A stretch of DNA of 64,000 nucleotides from Caldifarciminota bacterium (GTDB lineage: Bacteria > Hydrothermota > UBA3072), in NCBI GenBank assembly GCA_016930175.1, contig JAFGHJ010000004.1, positions 62,001 to 126,000 of the forward strand, in the 5' to 3' direction. Shown piece after piece: positions 51,195 through 59,806 of this stretch (within the stretch, counting starts at the first letter, position 1; the number at the start of each line of letters is the position of its first letter). A model generated the notes under the pieces. That model did not search any database, was not told the origin of the DNA, and was given only the letters and a program-made list of their open reading frames with translations. The translations under genes and the position numbers were made by a program.

Positions 51195-53945
51195 ATGTTT
51201 AATAATAAAAAAGTATTTTCAGGCTTTGTTTTTTGTTTAGTATTTTTGTTCGTAAATTCTCTTTATGCTGACTGGGTGGTAGACAATGTTGCCGCTGGTG
51301 ATGCACCTATTGCGGTATGTGTAAATCCGATTACAAACAAGATATATGTTGCAAATACTAGTAGTGGTGATGTTACGGTGATAGACGGAGCAACGAATGA
51401 TACTACCACAGTAGACGTTGGAAGCGACCCGTATTCGGTTGCTATCAATCTCAATACAAACAAGATATATGTGACTAATGCTGGAGATAACAGTGTAACT
51501 GTAATAGATGGAGCGACCGATTTAGTCGATACCACTATTGACGTTGGAGAAGAACCTATTATGGTATGTGTAAATCCAACCACAAACATGATATATACGG
51601 CAAATAGTGGCGGTAATACTGTAACTGTGATAGATGGTGGTACTAATTCGACCGATTCTGTTGTCACCGGTGGTGCGCCCAATGCGATATGCGTAAATCC
51701 AAATACAAACATGATATATGTGGCAAATTATAACGATGGCAATGTAACGGTTATAAACGGAGAGGATAATTCAACCGACACTGTTGAGACTGGAGCCGGT
51801 CCTTATAGAATAGCGGTAAATCCCAACACAAACAAGATATATGTGTCAAACATAGGTAGTAGTAGTGTAACGATAATAGATGGCACGGATAATTCAACCG
51901 ATACTGTTGATGTAGGAAATGAACCACGAGCAATCTGCATAAATCCCAACACGAACAAGATATATGTAGCAAATTTTTACGGAGATGGTGTTACTGTGAT
52001 AGATGGAATGACAAATTTAGTCGATACTACTGTTCCTGCCGGAGTTAATCTTTCTGCTATTTGCTTAAATCCGAATACAAACAAGATATACGTAGCAGAT
52101 TCTTATTCTGACAGCGTAACGGTGATAGACGGGTCGACATATTCGACCGATACTGTTGCCGTAGGAGGGGTTCCTGTGGCGATATGCGTAAATCCCGTTA
52201 CGAACAAGATATATACGGCAAATTCTTCCGGTGATAATGTGACGGTGATAGATGGATCGGATTTTTTAACCGACACCGTTGCCACTGGAAATGGGCCTTA
52301 TAATGTTTGCGTCAATCCCAATACAAACAAGATATATGTGGCAAATTTGTATAGTGACAATGTAACAGTAATAGACGGGGATAACAATTCAACCACTGCT
52401 GTTCCCGTTGGAGGAGGACCTCAGGGTATGGGAGCTTATGATCTCTGTGTAAACCCCAACACGAACAAGATATATGTTGCAAATTGGGATAGTAGCAATG
52501 TAACAGTAATAGACGGGGATGACAATTCAACTACTAATGTTTTCGTTGGATATGCGGCTACTGCTATATGCGTAAATCCCAACACGAACAAGATATATGT
52601 TGCAGGTTCGTACAGTGATAGCGTGACGGTAATAGATGGGAATGACAATTCAACGGATTATGTTGCCGTCGGAGGTGAATCCGAGGCGATATGCGTGAAT
52701 CCAAACACAAACAAGATATATGTGGCAAATTGGGCTACTGACAGTGTGACAGTGATAGATGGAAGTGACAATTCAACCAATACTATTTCCGTTGGAGATA
52801 ATCCGCATAGGATATGCGTAAATCCCAATACGAACAAGATATATGTGGCAAATCTGCAAAGTGATGATGTAACGGTTATAGACGGAGCTACTAATTTAAT
52901 TGATGCTGTTATTCCCGGAGGTAGTGGGCCTAATAGTATTTGGGCTATTGCGGTAAATCCGAACACAAACAGGATATATTTTGGTAGCGTTGCTGATAGT
53001 ATAAAGATGATAGACGGAGATGACAATTCAACTACTACAATTCCCGTCGGAATGGGCGTAGGTGGGATCTGTGCAAGTCCCAACTACAACACAAATAGGA
53101 TATATGTGGCGAACTGGACTAGTGGCGATGTAACGGTAGTAGATGGCGCAACAAATTCGACATATACTGTTGATGCTGGAATTAACCCTCGGGCTGTTTC
53201 GATAAATACTAACACAAACAGGATATATGTGGTAAATTATGACAGTGACGATGTAACGGTAATAGACGAGGTAAATGAATATCCTTCTTCTCTTGAATCA
53301 TCTATTGATACTTTACCCAATAACGAAACAACAGAGAGAATTCCTTCATTCTCAGGAACTACTGTTGCATCGGGAGCGACCAGCAATTCTGCCATCATGA
53401 ACGTTCTTTACCAGTTTGAGACAACGCAAGGTGAGTGGCAGGAAGCGACAATAACATCCGGTGGAGGTACATCTTCGGTGGGTTGGGAGGTAAATGCTCC
53501 TGATTCACTTAAAATCGGATTCCATTCTCTGTACGTAGTCGCACTCGATAGTACATCCGGGACAATGAATTCATCGGATAACTTCACCGGAAGTATTACT
53601 CCTTATTATTTCCTTGTTAGAGTAGAGGAGGCCGGTATTAATGATGATACCAATTCTGATAAACTAATGCTTTCCATTGCCGATCCTAACCCCTTTATAA
53701 ATTCCACAAATATAAGTTTTATGCTACCTGCCGGAAAAGACGCAGAGGAAGTAAGCCTTAAGATTTTTGATCTTTCCGGTAGATTGGTAAAAACGCTTGT
53801 TAAAACAGCGTATATTCCGGGTGTATATACAGCCAGTTGGGATGGAACGGATAATGCTGGTAAGAATGTCGCAAGTGGAATATATTTTTACCAGCTTAGT
53901 GCAGGAAATTTAAAGGCGACGAATAAACTTGTATTTATTAAATAA
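51195..53945 (+). CDS. Exported YVTN beta-propeller protein with C-terminal sorting domain
   Basis: From the ATG at 51,195 (strong AGGAGG) the protein has 916 residues. It has a signal peptide (KVFSGFVFCLVFLFVNSLYA) and then about 16 repeats of roughly 41 residues of the form NTNKIYVANYNSDNVTVIDG plus TDTVAVGGxPxAICVNP. Each is a YVTN-type propeller blade, enough for two propellers. A short Ig-like region follows, and the last 80 residues (VSLKIFDLSGRLVKTLV, NVASGIYFYQLSAG, ending KLVFIK) are a FlgD/type-A sorting domain. It should be secreted to the surface. The DNA repeats of about 123 bp make copy number likely to vary. Confidence 0.9.
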   Translation: MFNNKKVFSGFVFCLVFLFVNSLYADWVVDNVAAGDAPIAVCVNPITNKIYVANTSSGDVTVIDGATNDTTTVDVGSDPYSVAINLNTNKIYVTNAGDNSVTVIDGATDLVDTTIDVGEEPIMVCVNPTTNMIYTANSGGNTVTVIDGGTNSTDSVVTGGAPNAICVNPNTNMIYVANYNDGNVTVINGEDNSTDTVETGAGPYRIAVNPNTNKIYVSNIGSSSVTIIDGTDNSTDTVDVGNEPRAICINPNTNKIYVANFYGDGVTVIDGMTNLVDTTVPAGVNLSAICLNPNTNKIYVADSYSDSVTVIDGSTYSTDTVAVGGVPVAICVNPVTNKIYTANSSGDNVTVIDGSDFLTDTVATGNGPYNVCVNPNTNKIYVANLYSDNVTVIDGDNNSTTAVPVGGGPQGMGAYDLCVNPNTNKIYVANWDSSNVTVIDGDDNSTTNVFVGYAATAICVNPNTNKIYVAGSYSDSVTVIDGNDNSTDYVAVGGESEAICVNPNTNKIYVANWATDSVTVIDGSDNSTNTISVGDNPHRICVNPNTNKIYVANLQSDDVTVIDGATNLIDAVIPGGSGPNSIWAIAVNPNTNRIYFGSVADSIKMIDGDDNSTTTIPVGMGVGGICASPNYNTNRIYVANWTSGDVTVVDGATNSTYTVDAGINPRAVSINTNTNRIYVVNYDSDDVTVIDEVNEYPSSLESSIDTLPNNETTERIPSFSGTTVASGATSNSAIMNVLYQFETTQGEWQEATITSGGGTSSVGWEVNAPDSLKIGFHSLYVVALDSTSGTMNSSDNFTGSITPYYFLVRVEEAGINDDTNSDKLMLSIADPNPFINSTNISFMLPAGKDAEEVSLKIFDLSGRLVKTLVKTAYIPGVYTASWDGTDNAGKNVASGIYFYQLSAGNLKATNKLVFIK

Positions 53946-54268
53946 AGTTCGTAGTTCGTGGTTCCTGGTTCGTAGTTAGTTATTGGTTTCGGATTTTGCG
54001 GATTCTCCGAATCGGTTGAGTGGTTAAATAGTTGAGTAGTTGAGTAGGGAAACGAAAATAAAATCTTTGTGTCTTTGTGTTCTTTGTGTGAGACGAAGTT
54101 TTAGTACCGAGTACTGAGTGCTGAGTGTTGAGTTAAAAAAACTATCATTACTACATGTTCTGCATGTGAATAACTGGGGGGTTGGGGCTTTTAACAACAC
54201 AAACTTTTCTCTCTGTGTTCTCTGTGTGTTTTTTGTCTTTTCTCTGTGTGCTCTGTGGTTCAATTGTG
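53946..54268. repeat. Mixed repeats (families D, B, A)
   Basis: 'ttcgtagttcgtggttcc', 'gagtactgagtgctgagtg' and 'ctctctgtgttctctgtgtg' occur in series. No gene is supported; frames on both strands only translate repeats. Confidence 0.85.
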
Positions 54269-55288
54269 TTACAGTATCAGCATTGCGTCGCCGTAGGAAT
54301 AGAATCTGTATTTTTCTTTGATTGCTTCCCGGTAACTTTCTAAAATCATCTCGCGCGACGCGAAAGCAGAAACAAGCATGATTAAGGTCGAGCCAGGAAG
54401 ATGAAAATTGGTGAGTAGATGATCGATAATTTTAAATTCGTAGGGCGGATGTATAAAGAGCTCGGTTCTTCCTTCTTTTCCGGTTAACTCTCCTTTTTCT
54501 CCTGCTACCGATTCGAGGACTCTCGCGGTTGTCGTTCCCACCGCGAATACTTTTCCGCCGTTTCTCTTTGTCTTATTTATAATGGAAGCTGCATCTCCCG
54601 TTATTGTAAAGATTTCGCTTTCCATTTTGTGCTCTTCTATTTTTTCCGTACGAACAGGACGAAATGTTCCCGGACCGACATGTAGAGTAATTTCTGCAAT
54701 ATTGACGCATTTTCGCTCTAAACTTTTTAGTATTTTTTTGCTGAAATGTAAACCCGCGGTGGGAGCGGCAACAGAACCTTCCTTCTTGGCGTAAATTGTC
54801 TGGTAACCTTCTATATCAATGTCCTCAGGGGCGCGTGTTATGTAAGGCGGAAGAGGTGTTTTTCCGTAATTAAGTAGGTTTCCGTTTATTCCTTCAAATT
54901 TTAATATTCTTTCCCCTGTATCCTGAGTGATACTTTCTACTCTGCACGTGACTTTATCGTCGAGGGTGATTACATCTCCAACTCTGGCTCTTTTCCCGGG
55001 AAACACAAGCGCTTTCCATAAAACATCGGATTTTTTTTCGACAAGGAAAATTTCAACTTTAGAACCGGTAGAGGCTTTAAAAGCGTTGATTCTTGCAGGA
55101 ATGACTCTGGAATTATTTAACGCAAAACAATCTTGAGGCTTTACGTAATCAAGAATATCTGGAAAACTCCTGTGTTCAATCTTGCCCGAATCTCTACTTA
55201 GTACCATAAGGCGAGATTTGCCCTTTTCTCTCGGATACTGAGCTATAAGTTCACCTGGAAAGTCAAATAGGAAATCGGATGTTTTCAT
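54269..55288 (-). CDS. queA: S-adenosylmethionine:tRNA ribosyltransferase-isomerase
   Basis: The 339-residue protein is a complete QueA: FDFPGELIAQYPREKGKSRLMVL, NNSRVIPAR, SVAAPTAGLHFSKKIL, HVGPGTFRPVRTE and HLLTNFHLPGSTLIMLVSAF. It makes epoxyqueuosine in tRNA. It overlaps mnmE by 4 nt at the end of the rnpA-yidD-yidC-khpB-mnmE-queA series. Pairing of two tRNA-modification genes suggests shared control. Confidence 0.96.
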   Translation of the reverse strand: MKTSDFLFDFPGELIAQYPREKGKSRLMVLSRDSGKIEHRSFPDILDYVKPQDCFALNNSRVIPARINAFKASTGSKVEIFLVEKKSDVLWKALVFPGKRARVGDVITLDDKVTCRVESITQDTGERILKFEGINGNLLNYGKTPLPPYITRAPEDIDIEGYQTIYAKKEGSVAAPTAGLHFSKKILKSLERKCVNIAEITLHVGPGTFRPVRTEKIEEHKMESEIFTITGDAASIINKTKRNGGKVFAVGTTTARVLESVAGEKGELTGKEGRTELFIHPPYEFKIIDHLLTNFHLPGSTLIMLVSAFASREMILESYREAIKEKYRFYSYGDAMLIL

Positions 55289-56655
55289 TTTCCTATGCAG
55301 AAATTAGAGAATATTTTATCGAGAATATCTTCCGAAGTGATTTCGCCTGTAAGTTCTTTTAAGGAATTTATCGCTTCATCTATTTCGAAAGCCAGAAGTT
55401 CTAAATCTTTGCCCTCTTTTATAATTTCGAGTCCGCCGGAAAGAGAATCTATCGCATTGGTTATTTTTTCTTTTTGCCGCTCGGTCGTACACGTTATGCT
55501 TTCTTCAGTATAGTCCGGAATTGTTTCTTCAATCATTTTGATAATAACTTTGTTTAGCTTGTCTATCCCGGAATGTTTTTTTGCGGAAACCCAGATGACT
55601 TCGCCGGTAAAGGGTATCTTTTTTATTTTCTTTTTCAGATCGGATTTGTTTGCTACTAATATAAATGGTTTTTTGCTGATGATTTTAAATATTTCTTTAT
55701 CCGCTTTATCTATTTTTTCCGATGCGTCGATAACAAATAGAATTCCGTCCGAATTTCGAGCCATATTAAGGGCTCTGTCGATGCCTATTTTTTCTACTTT
55801 GGATCCGGATGGTCTTATTCCCGCCATATCATGAAGAATAACAGGATAACCCTGGATATCTACCGTTCCTTCTAAGAGGTCCCTTGTCGTACCGGGTATT
55901 TCGGTTACAATCGCTCTGTCTTCTTTTAGTATTGTATTAAACAGACTCGATTTGCCAACGTTCGGTTTGCCTATTATTGCCAGACGGAATCCGTCGACTA
56001 AAATTTTTCCTCTTTTGTAGGAATTTGAGATATTTTTTAATTTAACTTTAAGGTTTTTAATTTTTCTGATTAATTCCCGGGTATCGAAGGATAAGATATC
56101 ACTTTCTCCGAAATCCAGATCAGCCTCAATAAGAGTTTTTATTTCCAGGAAATCCTTCTTTACTTTTTCGATTTGTTTGTGCAGCTTACCTTTTAAATTT
56201 TCTTCTGCTATAAGCAGACTTTTCTCGGTCTTAGCTTCTATTACATCCAGCAGAGCCTCTGCTTCCAGGAGGCTCATTTTGCCGTTTAGAAATCTTCTTC
56301 TTGTGAATTCGCCTTTTTCAGCTATTCTTGCGCCGTTGTCTACTAATAATTGCAGTACTTTTTTAGGTATGTAAGTTCCTCCGTGGGTGGAAATTTCTAC
56401 CATATCTTCTCCGGTGTAGGAGGAAGGGCTTTTGAAAACAAAAAGAAGTACTTCATCTAAGTTTTTTTTCTTTAAAGAACTCTGGAGCCATCCGTGTATT
56501 ATTGAATCACCTTTAGCTTTTTTTAACTTCTCAAAGGGTGTGAATATTTTTCCGACTATAGAAATAGCATCCTTACCGCTGACTCTTATAATAGAAAGGG
56601 CGCCTCTACCGATTGGAGTACTTATACCGCATATAGTTTCGGAGAATTCACTCAT
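55285..56655 (-). CDS. mnmE: tRNA modification GTPase
   Basis: The 456-residue protein has the folate-binding N-domain (TICGISTPIGRGALSIIRVSG, GEDMVEISTHGG) and a central G domain with GKPNVGKSS, EIPGTTRD, DMAGIR and NKSDL. The C-terminal CIGK carries the active-site Cys. With MnmG it modifies U34 of tRNAs. It lies 62 nt after khpB and overlaps queA. Confidence 0.96.
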   Translation of the reverse strand: MSEFSETICGISTPIGRGALSIIRVSGKDAISIVGKIFTPFEKLKKAKGDSIIHGWLQSSLKKKNLDEVLLFVFKSPSSYTGEDMVEISTHGGTYIPKKVLQLLVDNGARIAEKGEFTRRRFLNGKMSLLEAEALLDVIEAKTEKSLLIAEENLKGKLHKQIEKVKKDFLEIKTLIEADLDFGESDILSFDTRELIRKIKNLKVKLKNISNSYKRGKILVDGFRLAIIGKPNVGKSSLFNTILKEDRAIVTEIPGTTRDLLEGTVDIQGYPVILHDMAGIRPSGSKVEKIGIDRALNMARNSDGILFVIDASEKIDKADKEIFKIISKKPFILVANKSDLKKKIKKIPFTGEVIWVSAKKHSGIDKLNKVIIKMIEETIPDYTEESITCTTERQKEKITNAIDSLSGGLEIIKEGKDLELLAFEIDEAINSLKELTGEITSEDILDKIFSNFCIGK

Positions 56656-56717
56656 TTATTTATGATAAAAAGTTTAAAAATAAGTGCAGATGCTAATCTT
56701 ACGTGTACCTGTTTACT

Positions 56718-57404
56718 TTAGTGTTCTCTTGAAGGAGCTATAACCACTTTCTTGAGTTCCGTATCACCTATTGTATAAGTTCTTACCCCTTGTATGTCTG
56801 AAACTGCAAGGTGAATCGATCTGCGCAGGGAAGGCGGAAGCGGCTGAAAAATGTACTCTCTTTTGGATCTTTTTACTTCGTATGCGAAAGCTCTTGCTCT
56901 TGTAGAAAGAGTTCGTTCCTTTTTCCTTCTGTAACCTGCAATATCAATAACAAGCTCTATCGAATTGTCTTTTGAATGAATAATTCTTGATAAAATGTGC
57001 TGGAAGGATTCTAAATTCTTACCGGATTTTCCTATCAACATTCCGTCCATATCTTTAGTTCTGATATCCACGTAAAGCCTGTCTTCTTCTTTTTCTATTC
57101 TTATTTTCCCGGTTGTGCCGAGTTTCTCAAGCAGAGTATTTACTTCTTTCCTTACTAATTCTTCCTTAGGGGAACTCTTTGGGGCTTCTTCGGGGGGTTT
57201 TTCCTCAGAAACTTCTTCTTCCGGGATTTCTTCTTTCGGAGTTTCTTCTTTTTTCTTTACTTTTAACCTTACAGCACCTCCTTCTTCGGTTGCCAGAACC
57301 TCCCAATCCATCTGTTCTTTCTCCTTAAGGGAGAGTTCTTCCAACCCTTTTTTTATTGCTTCTTCAAGATTTTCAGCTTCGACTTCTATTACATGGTTAA
57401 CCAT
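56718..57404 (-). CDS. khpB: Jag/KhpB RNA-binding protein
   Basis: The 228-residue protein has an N-terminal Jag domain (IEVEAENLEEAIKKGLEELSL), an acidic Pro/Glu linker (about 62-85), a KH domain (DMDGMLIGKSGKNLESFQHIL) and an R3H domain (RRSIHLAVSDIQGVRTYTIG). It is the usual neighbour of yidC and the usual partner of KhpA, encoded at 37,991. The gene lies 2 nt after yidC. Confidence 0.94.
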   Translation of the reverse strand: MVNHVIEVEAENLEEAIKKGLEELSLKEKEQMDWEVLATEEGGAVRLKVKKKEETPKEEIPEEEVSEEKPPEEAPKSSPKEELVRKEVNTLLEKLGTTGKIRIEKEEDRLYVDIRTKDMDGMLIGKSGKNLESFQHILSRIIHSKDNSIELVIDIAGYRRKKERTLSTRARAFAYEVKRSKREYIFQPLPPSLRRSIHLAVSDIQGVRTYTIGDTELKKVVIAPSREH

Positions 57405-57406
57405 GA

Positions 57407-58927
57407 TTAGACCTCCTTAGTCCTTTTTTGGATAATTGTCTGGACACCTAACATTAAAATATTGTAAATGAAGAAATAAAGAGTCAAACCCGAAGGAAGC
57501 GTTAAGAAAATAAATGTGATAAAGACCGGCATCATGTAGGACATAATCTTTTGTTGGTCGTCCTGTTGTGCCGGGCTCATGACCTTCTGCTGAAAGAACA
57601 TGGATATTCCTGTAAGTACAGGAAGAATGTAATAGGGATCTTTAACAGAGAGGTCCTTTATCCAGAAAATAAATGGTGCACCTTTTAGTTCTATCGAGCC
57701 ATTTAGCACCTGAAATAAAGCAAAGAAAACAGGCATTTGCAGGAACATCGGCAGGCAGCTTGAAAATGGGTTGAAGCCTGTTTCTCTATACAATTTCATC
57801 GTTTCCTGATTCATACGCTGCGGGTCATTTTTGTACTTTTTTCTGATTTCCTGCATTTTCGGCTGCAGTTCCTTCATCTTGCCCATCGATTTAGTCTGGT
57901 GCAGGGTGAGAGGTGAAAGAATAAGAACGAGGCAGACTACAAAAATAATTATTACCATGCCGTAATTATTTATATATTTATGAAGAAGTAACATAAAACT
58001 GTAGATGAATTTTGCTATCGGTCGTATAATCGGCCACCCGAAATATATCGCGTTTTCCAATCCTTCCTTTACAGAGTTAAGAGCGGAAAATTTGAGAGGA
58101 CCAAAGTACAATTGAACCTCAGTTTCACTCCTGACAGAAATAAGAGGTAAATCAGGCGACTTTTTCAGAGTAAAGTCATCCAGATAATCCTCGGGTACTA
58201 CTGCGCTCAGAAAATATTTGGTTTTATAACCGATCCATTCGATTGCTCCCGATACATCCTCGTCCGAACCTTTGAATAAATCTCCCTTTTTTACAGTGTA
58301 TGATTTTCCGCCAGCGTAGTAAACCGCGCCGCTGTAATATGATTCACGCGAGAATTCTTCACCCGTGTCGAAAACGCCTATTTCGTAAAGATATTCAGCC
58401 CTCGGGGAACATTTCAAATGTATAAGATAAGAAGAGTCCGGGAAGATATAAGTTTTATTTACTGCGATTGTATCCAGCATATAAGAAAAAATAACCTTCT
58501 TATCCGGATTTTCGTCTTCGACCTTTACATTAAAGTTAATAGGTTGTGTTGAAACGGTTTTTCTCGGTGTAACTATTGAAGTCGATAATAACGGCTCACT
58601 TCTGTTAAGGGCGAAAAACATTACTTTGTAGTCCTTTAAGTAAAGCGAGTCGATGACTCCTCCTTTTGCAGAGAGATAAACGTCCATAAGTTTAGTGCTG
58701 ACTTTGATGGCTTCTGAGCTGTCTTCTTCTTCGGCTTTATCTTTTTCTGACAGGAGTTCAGTTAAATTATCTTCTTCCTCCTCTATGACGGTGTCTTTTG
58801 CTTCAACTGTTTCCGTCGGCACTTCTCCTTCTGTTCTTTTCTTGTTCGAGGCTGTGTAAAACTGAAACAGCAGCATAAAAAGAAATATAAGAATAAAACC
58901 TAATATCATTCTTCTTGAATCATTCAT
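57407..58927 (-). CDS. yidC: Membrane protein insertase YidC
   Basis: The 506-residue protein has an N-terminal anchor (RMILGFILIFLFMLLFQFYTA), a large periplasmic domain (about 60-300) as in Gram-negative YidC, and the Oxa1 domain (NNYGMVIIIFVVCLVLILSPLTL, MKELQPKMQEIRKKYKNDPQRMNQETMKLYRE, NPFSSCLPMFLQMPVFFALF). It inserts and folds inner-membrane proteins. The long periplasmic domain supports a diderm host. It overlaps yidD by 1 nt. Confidence 0.96.
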   Translation of the reverse strand: MNDSRRMILGFILIFLFMLLFQFYTASNKKRTEGEVPTETVEAKDTVIEEEEDNLTELLSEKDKAEEEDSSEAIKVSTKLMDVYLSAKGGVIDSLYLKDYKVMFFALNRSEPLLSTSIVTPRKTVSTQPINFNVKVEDENPDKKVIFSYMLDTIAVNKTYIFPDSSYLIHLKCSPRAEYLYEIGVFDTGEEFSRESYYSGAVYYAGGKSYTVKKGDLFKGSDEDVSGAIEWIGYKTKYFLSAVVPEDYLDDFTLKKSPDLPLISVRSETEVQLYFGPLKFSALNSVKEGLENAIYFGWPIIRPIAKFIYSFMLLLHKYINNYGMVIIIFVVCLVLILSPLTLHQTKSMGKMKELQPKMQEIRKKYKNDPQRMNQETMKLYRETGFNPFSSCLPMFLQMPVFFALFQVLNGSIELKGAPFIFWIKDLSVKDPYYILPVLTGISMFFQQKVMSPAQQDDQQKIMSYMMPVFITFIFLTLPSGLTLYFFIYNILMLGVQTIIQKRTKEV

Positions 58928-59145
58928 TATTCGCTACCTCCAACGGGGTCAAATCCACCTTTGCTGAAAGGATTACAGCGCAAAAGTCTCCATACGCTGA
59001 GTAAAAAGCCTTTAAGGAGCCCTTTCTTCTTGAAAGCCTCAATTGCGTAAGCGGAACAGGTTGGATAATATTTGCATCGTCTCGGAAAAAAGACAGATAT
59101 GTTTTTCGAATAGAATTGTAGTAATGCTATTATCGCTTTAACCAT
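58927..59145 (-). CDS. yidD: Membrane protein insertion efficiency factor
   Basis: The small protein (72 residues from the ATG at 59,145, which follows AAAGGAAAATTT) has LLQFYSKNISVFFPRRCKYYPTCSAYAIEAF, LLSVWRLLRCNPFSKGGFDPV, the YidD signature. It helps YidC. A start 6 codons upstream is possible. It overlaps the rnpA end by 16 nt. Confidence 0.94.
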   Translation of the reverse strand: MVKAIIALLQFYSKNISVFFPRRCKYYPTCSAYAIEAFKKKGLLKGFLLSVWRLLRCNPFSKGGFDPVGGSE

Positions 59146-59480
59146 AAATTTTCCTTTAAACATAATCTGTCGAAATCTTCCTTTATTTTATTGTAATCTT
59201 CCATTAGGGCTTCCTTTCTCCCTGTAATTATATATAAACCATTCTTCAATGAAGGATTTGCATTTCTGATAATTTCTCTTAAGAGACGTCTCACTTTGTT
59301 GCGTTTTAATCCTCCTTTTATTCCTCTTTCCATTCGAATGGAAAATTTCCTTTCTTCTTCGGACAAATAATGTATGTTGATAAATTCCCCCCGGTAAAAG
59401 TTCCCATTATTGTAAACCCTTTTAATCGCTTCCCTCTCTTTTATTCTCCACTTTTTGCCGAATCCGAATTTCATTCTCAT
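59130..59480 (-). CDS. rnpA: Ribonuclease P protein component
   Basis: The 116-residue protein shows FGKKWRIKEREAIKRVYNNG, FSIRMERGIKGGLKRNKVRRLLREI (the RNR-like RNA-binding motif) and GLYIITGRKEALMEDYNKIKEDF. It assists RNase P RNA in tRNA 5' processing. It starts at 59,480 or two codons later. It leads the yid operon with its own promoter. rpmH, usually just upstream, is not found here. Confidence 0.92.
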   Translation of the reverse strand: MRMKFGFGKKWRIKEREAIKRVYNNGNFYRGEFINIHYLSEEERKFSIRMERGIKGGLKRNKVRRLLREIIRNANPSLKNGLYIITGRKEALMEDYNKIKEDFDRLCLKENLWLKR

Positions 59481-59513
59481 CCAAATTTAGAACTCCAAAC
59501 AAGAATTCAACCT

Positions 59514-59542
59514 ATACTAATAAAAAGTCCCGCCGTTGTCAA
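59514..59542 (-). promoter_or_regulatory. rnpA operon promoter
   Basis: TTGACA (59537-59542), 17 nt, TAGTAT (59514-59519) on the minus strand. Confidence 0.65.
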
Positions 59543-59559
59543 GCGTGGAGCTAAAAAAT

Positions 59560-59750
59560 TCACCGCAGAGACGCGGAGGACGCAGAGAAAAAAAGTTTAA
59601 CCACGAAACACACTAAAGACATGAAACCCACCACCCCCATTTCTCTTTGCTTTTTAAGAAACACACGAAAAAATTAATTATCACGCAAAGACACGGAGAA
59701 CACGAAGTTAAAAATATGATTTTACACACCAACTCACCAACGCACTAACA
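59560..59750. repeat. Family A and C repeats
   Basis: 'accgcagagacgcggagga', 'aaccacgaaacacactaaa', 'acgcaaagacacggagaac' and 'caactcaccaacgcactaac' fill the gap between rnpA and galM. Confidence 0.8.
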
Positions 59751-59755
59751 AGAAT

Positions 59756-59784
59756 AAAAAGGGGAGATTTTTCTCCCCTTTTTT
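59756..59784 (-). terminator. Rho-independent terminator after galM
   Basis: Perfect 12-bp arms aaaaaggggaga (59756-59767) and tctccccttttt (59772-59783) with a 4-nt loop and T runs on both strands. It stands 23 nt after the galM stop. Confidence 0.9.
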
Positions 59785-59806
59785 ATTCATAGCCTACGGC
59801 TATTGT

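Noticed and set aside
51263..53083. Long minus-strand open frames across the YVTN gene (up to 149 codons)
   Set aside because: They mirror the repeated plus-strand codons, have no start signals, and translate to repeat-like text with no family resemblance.
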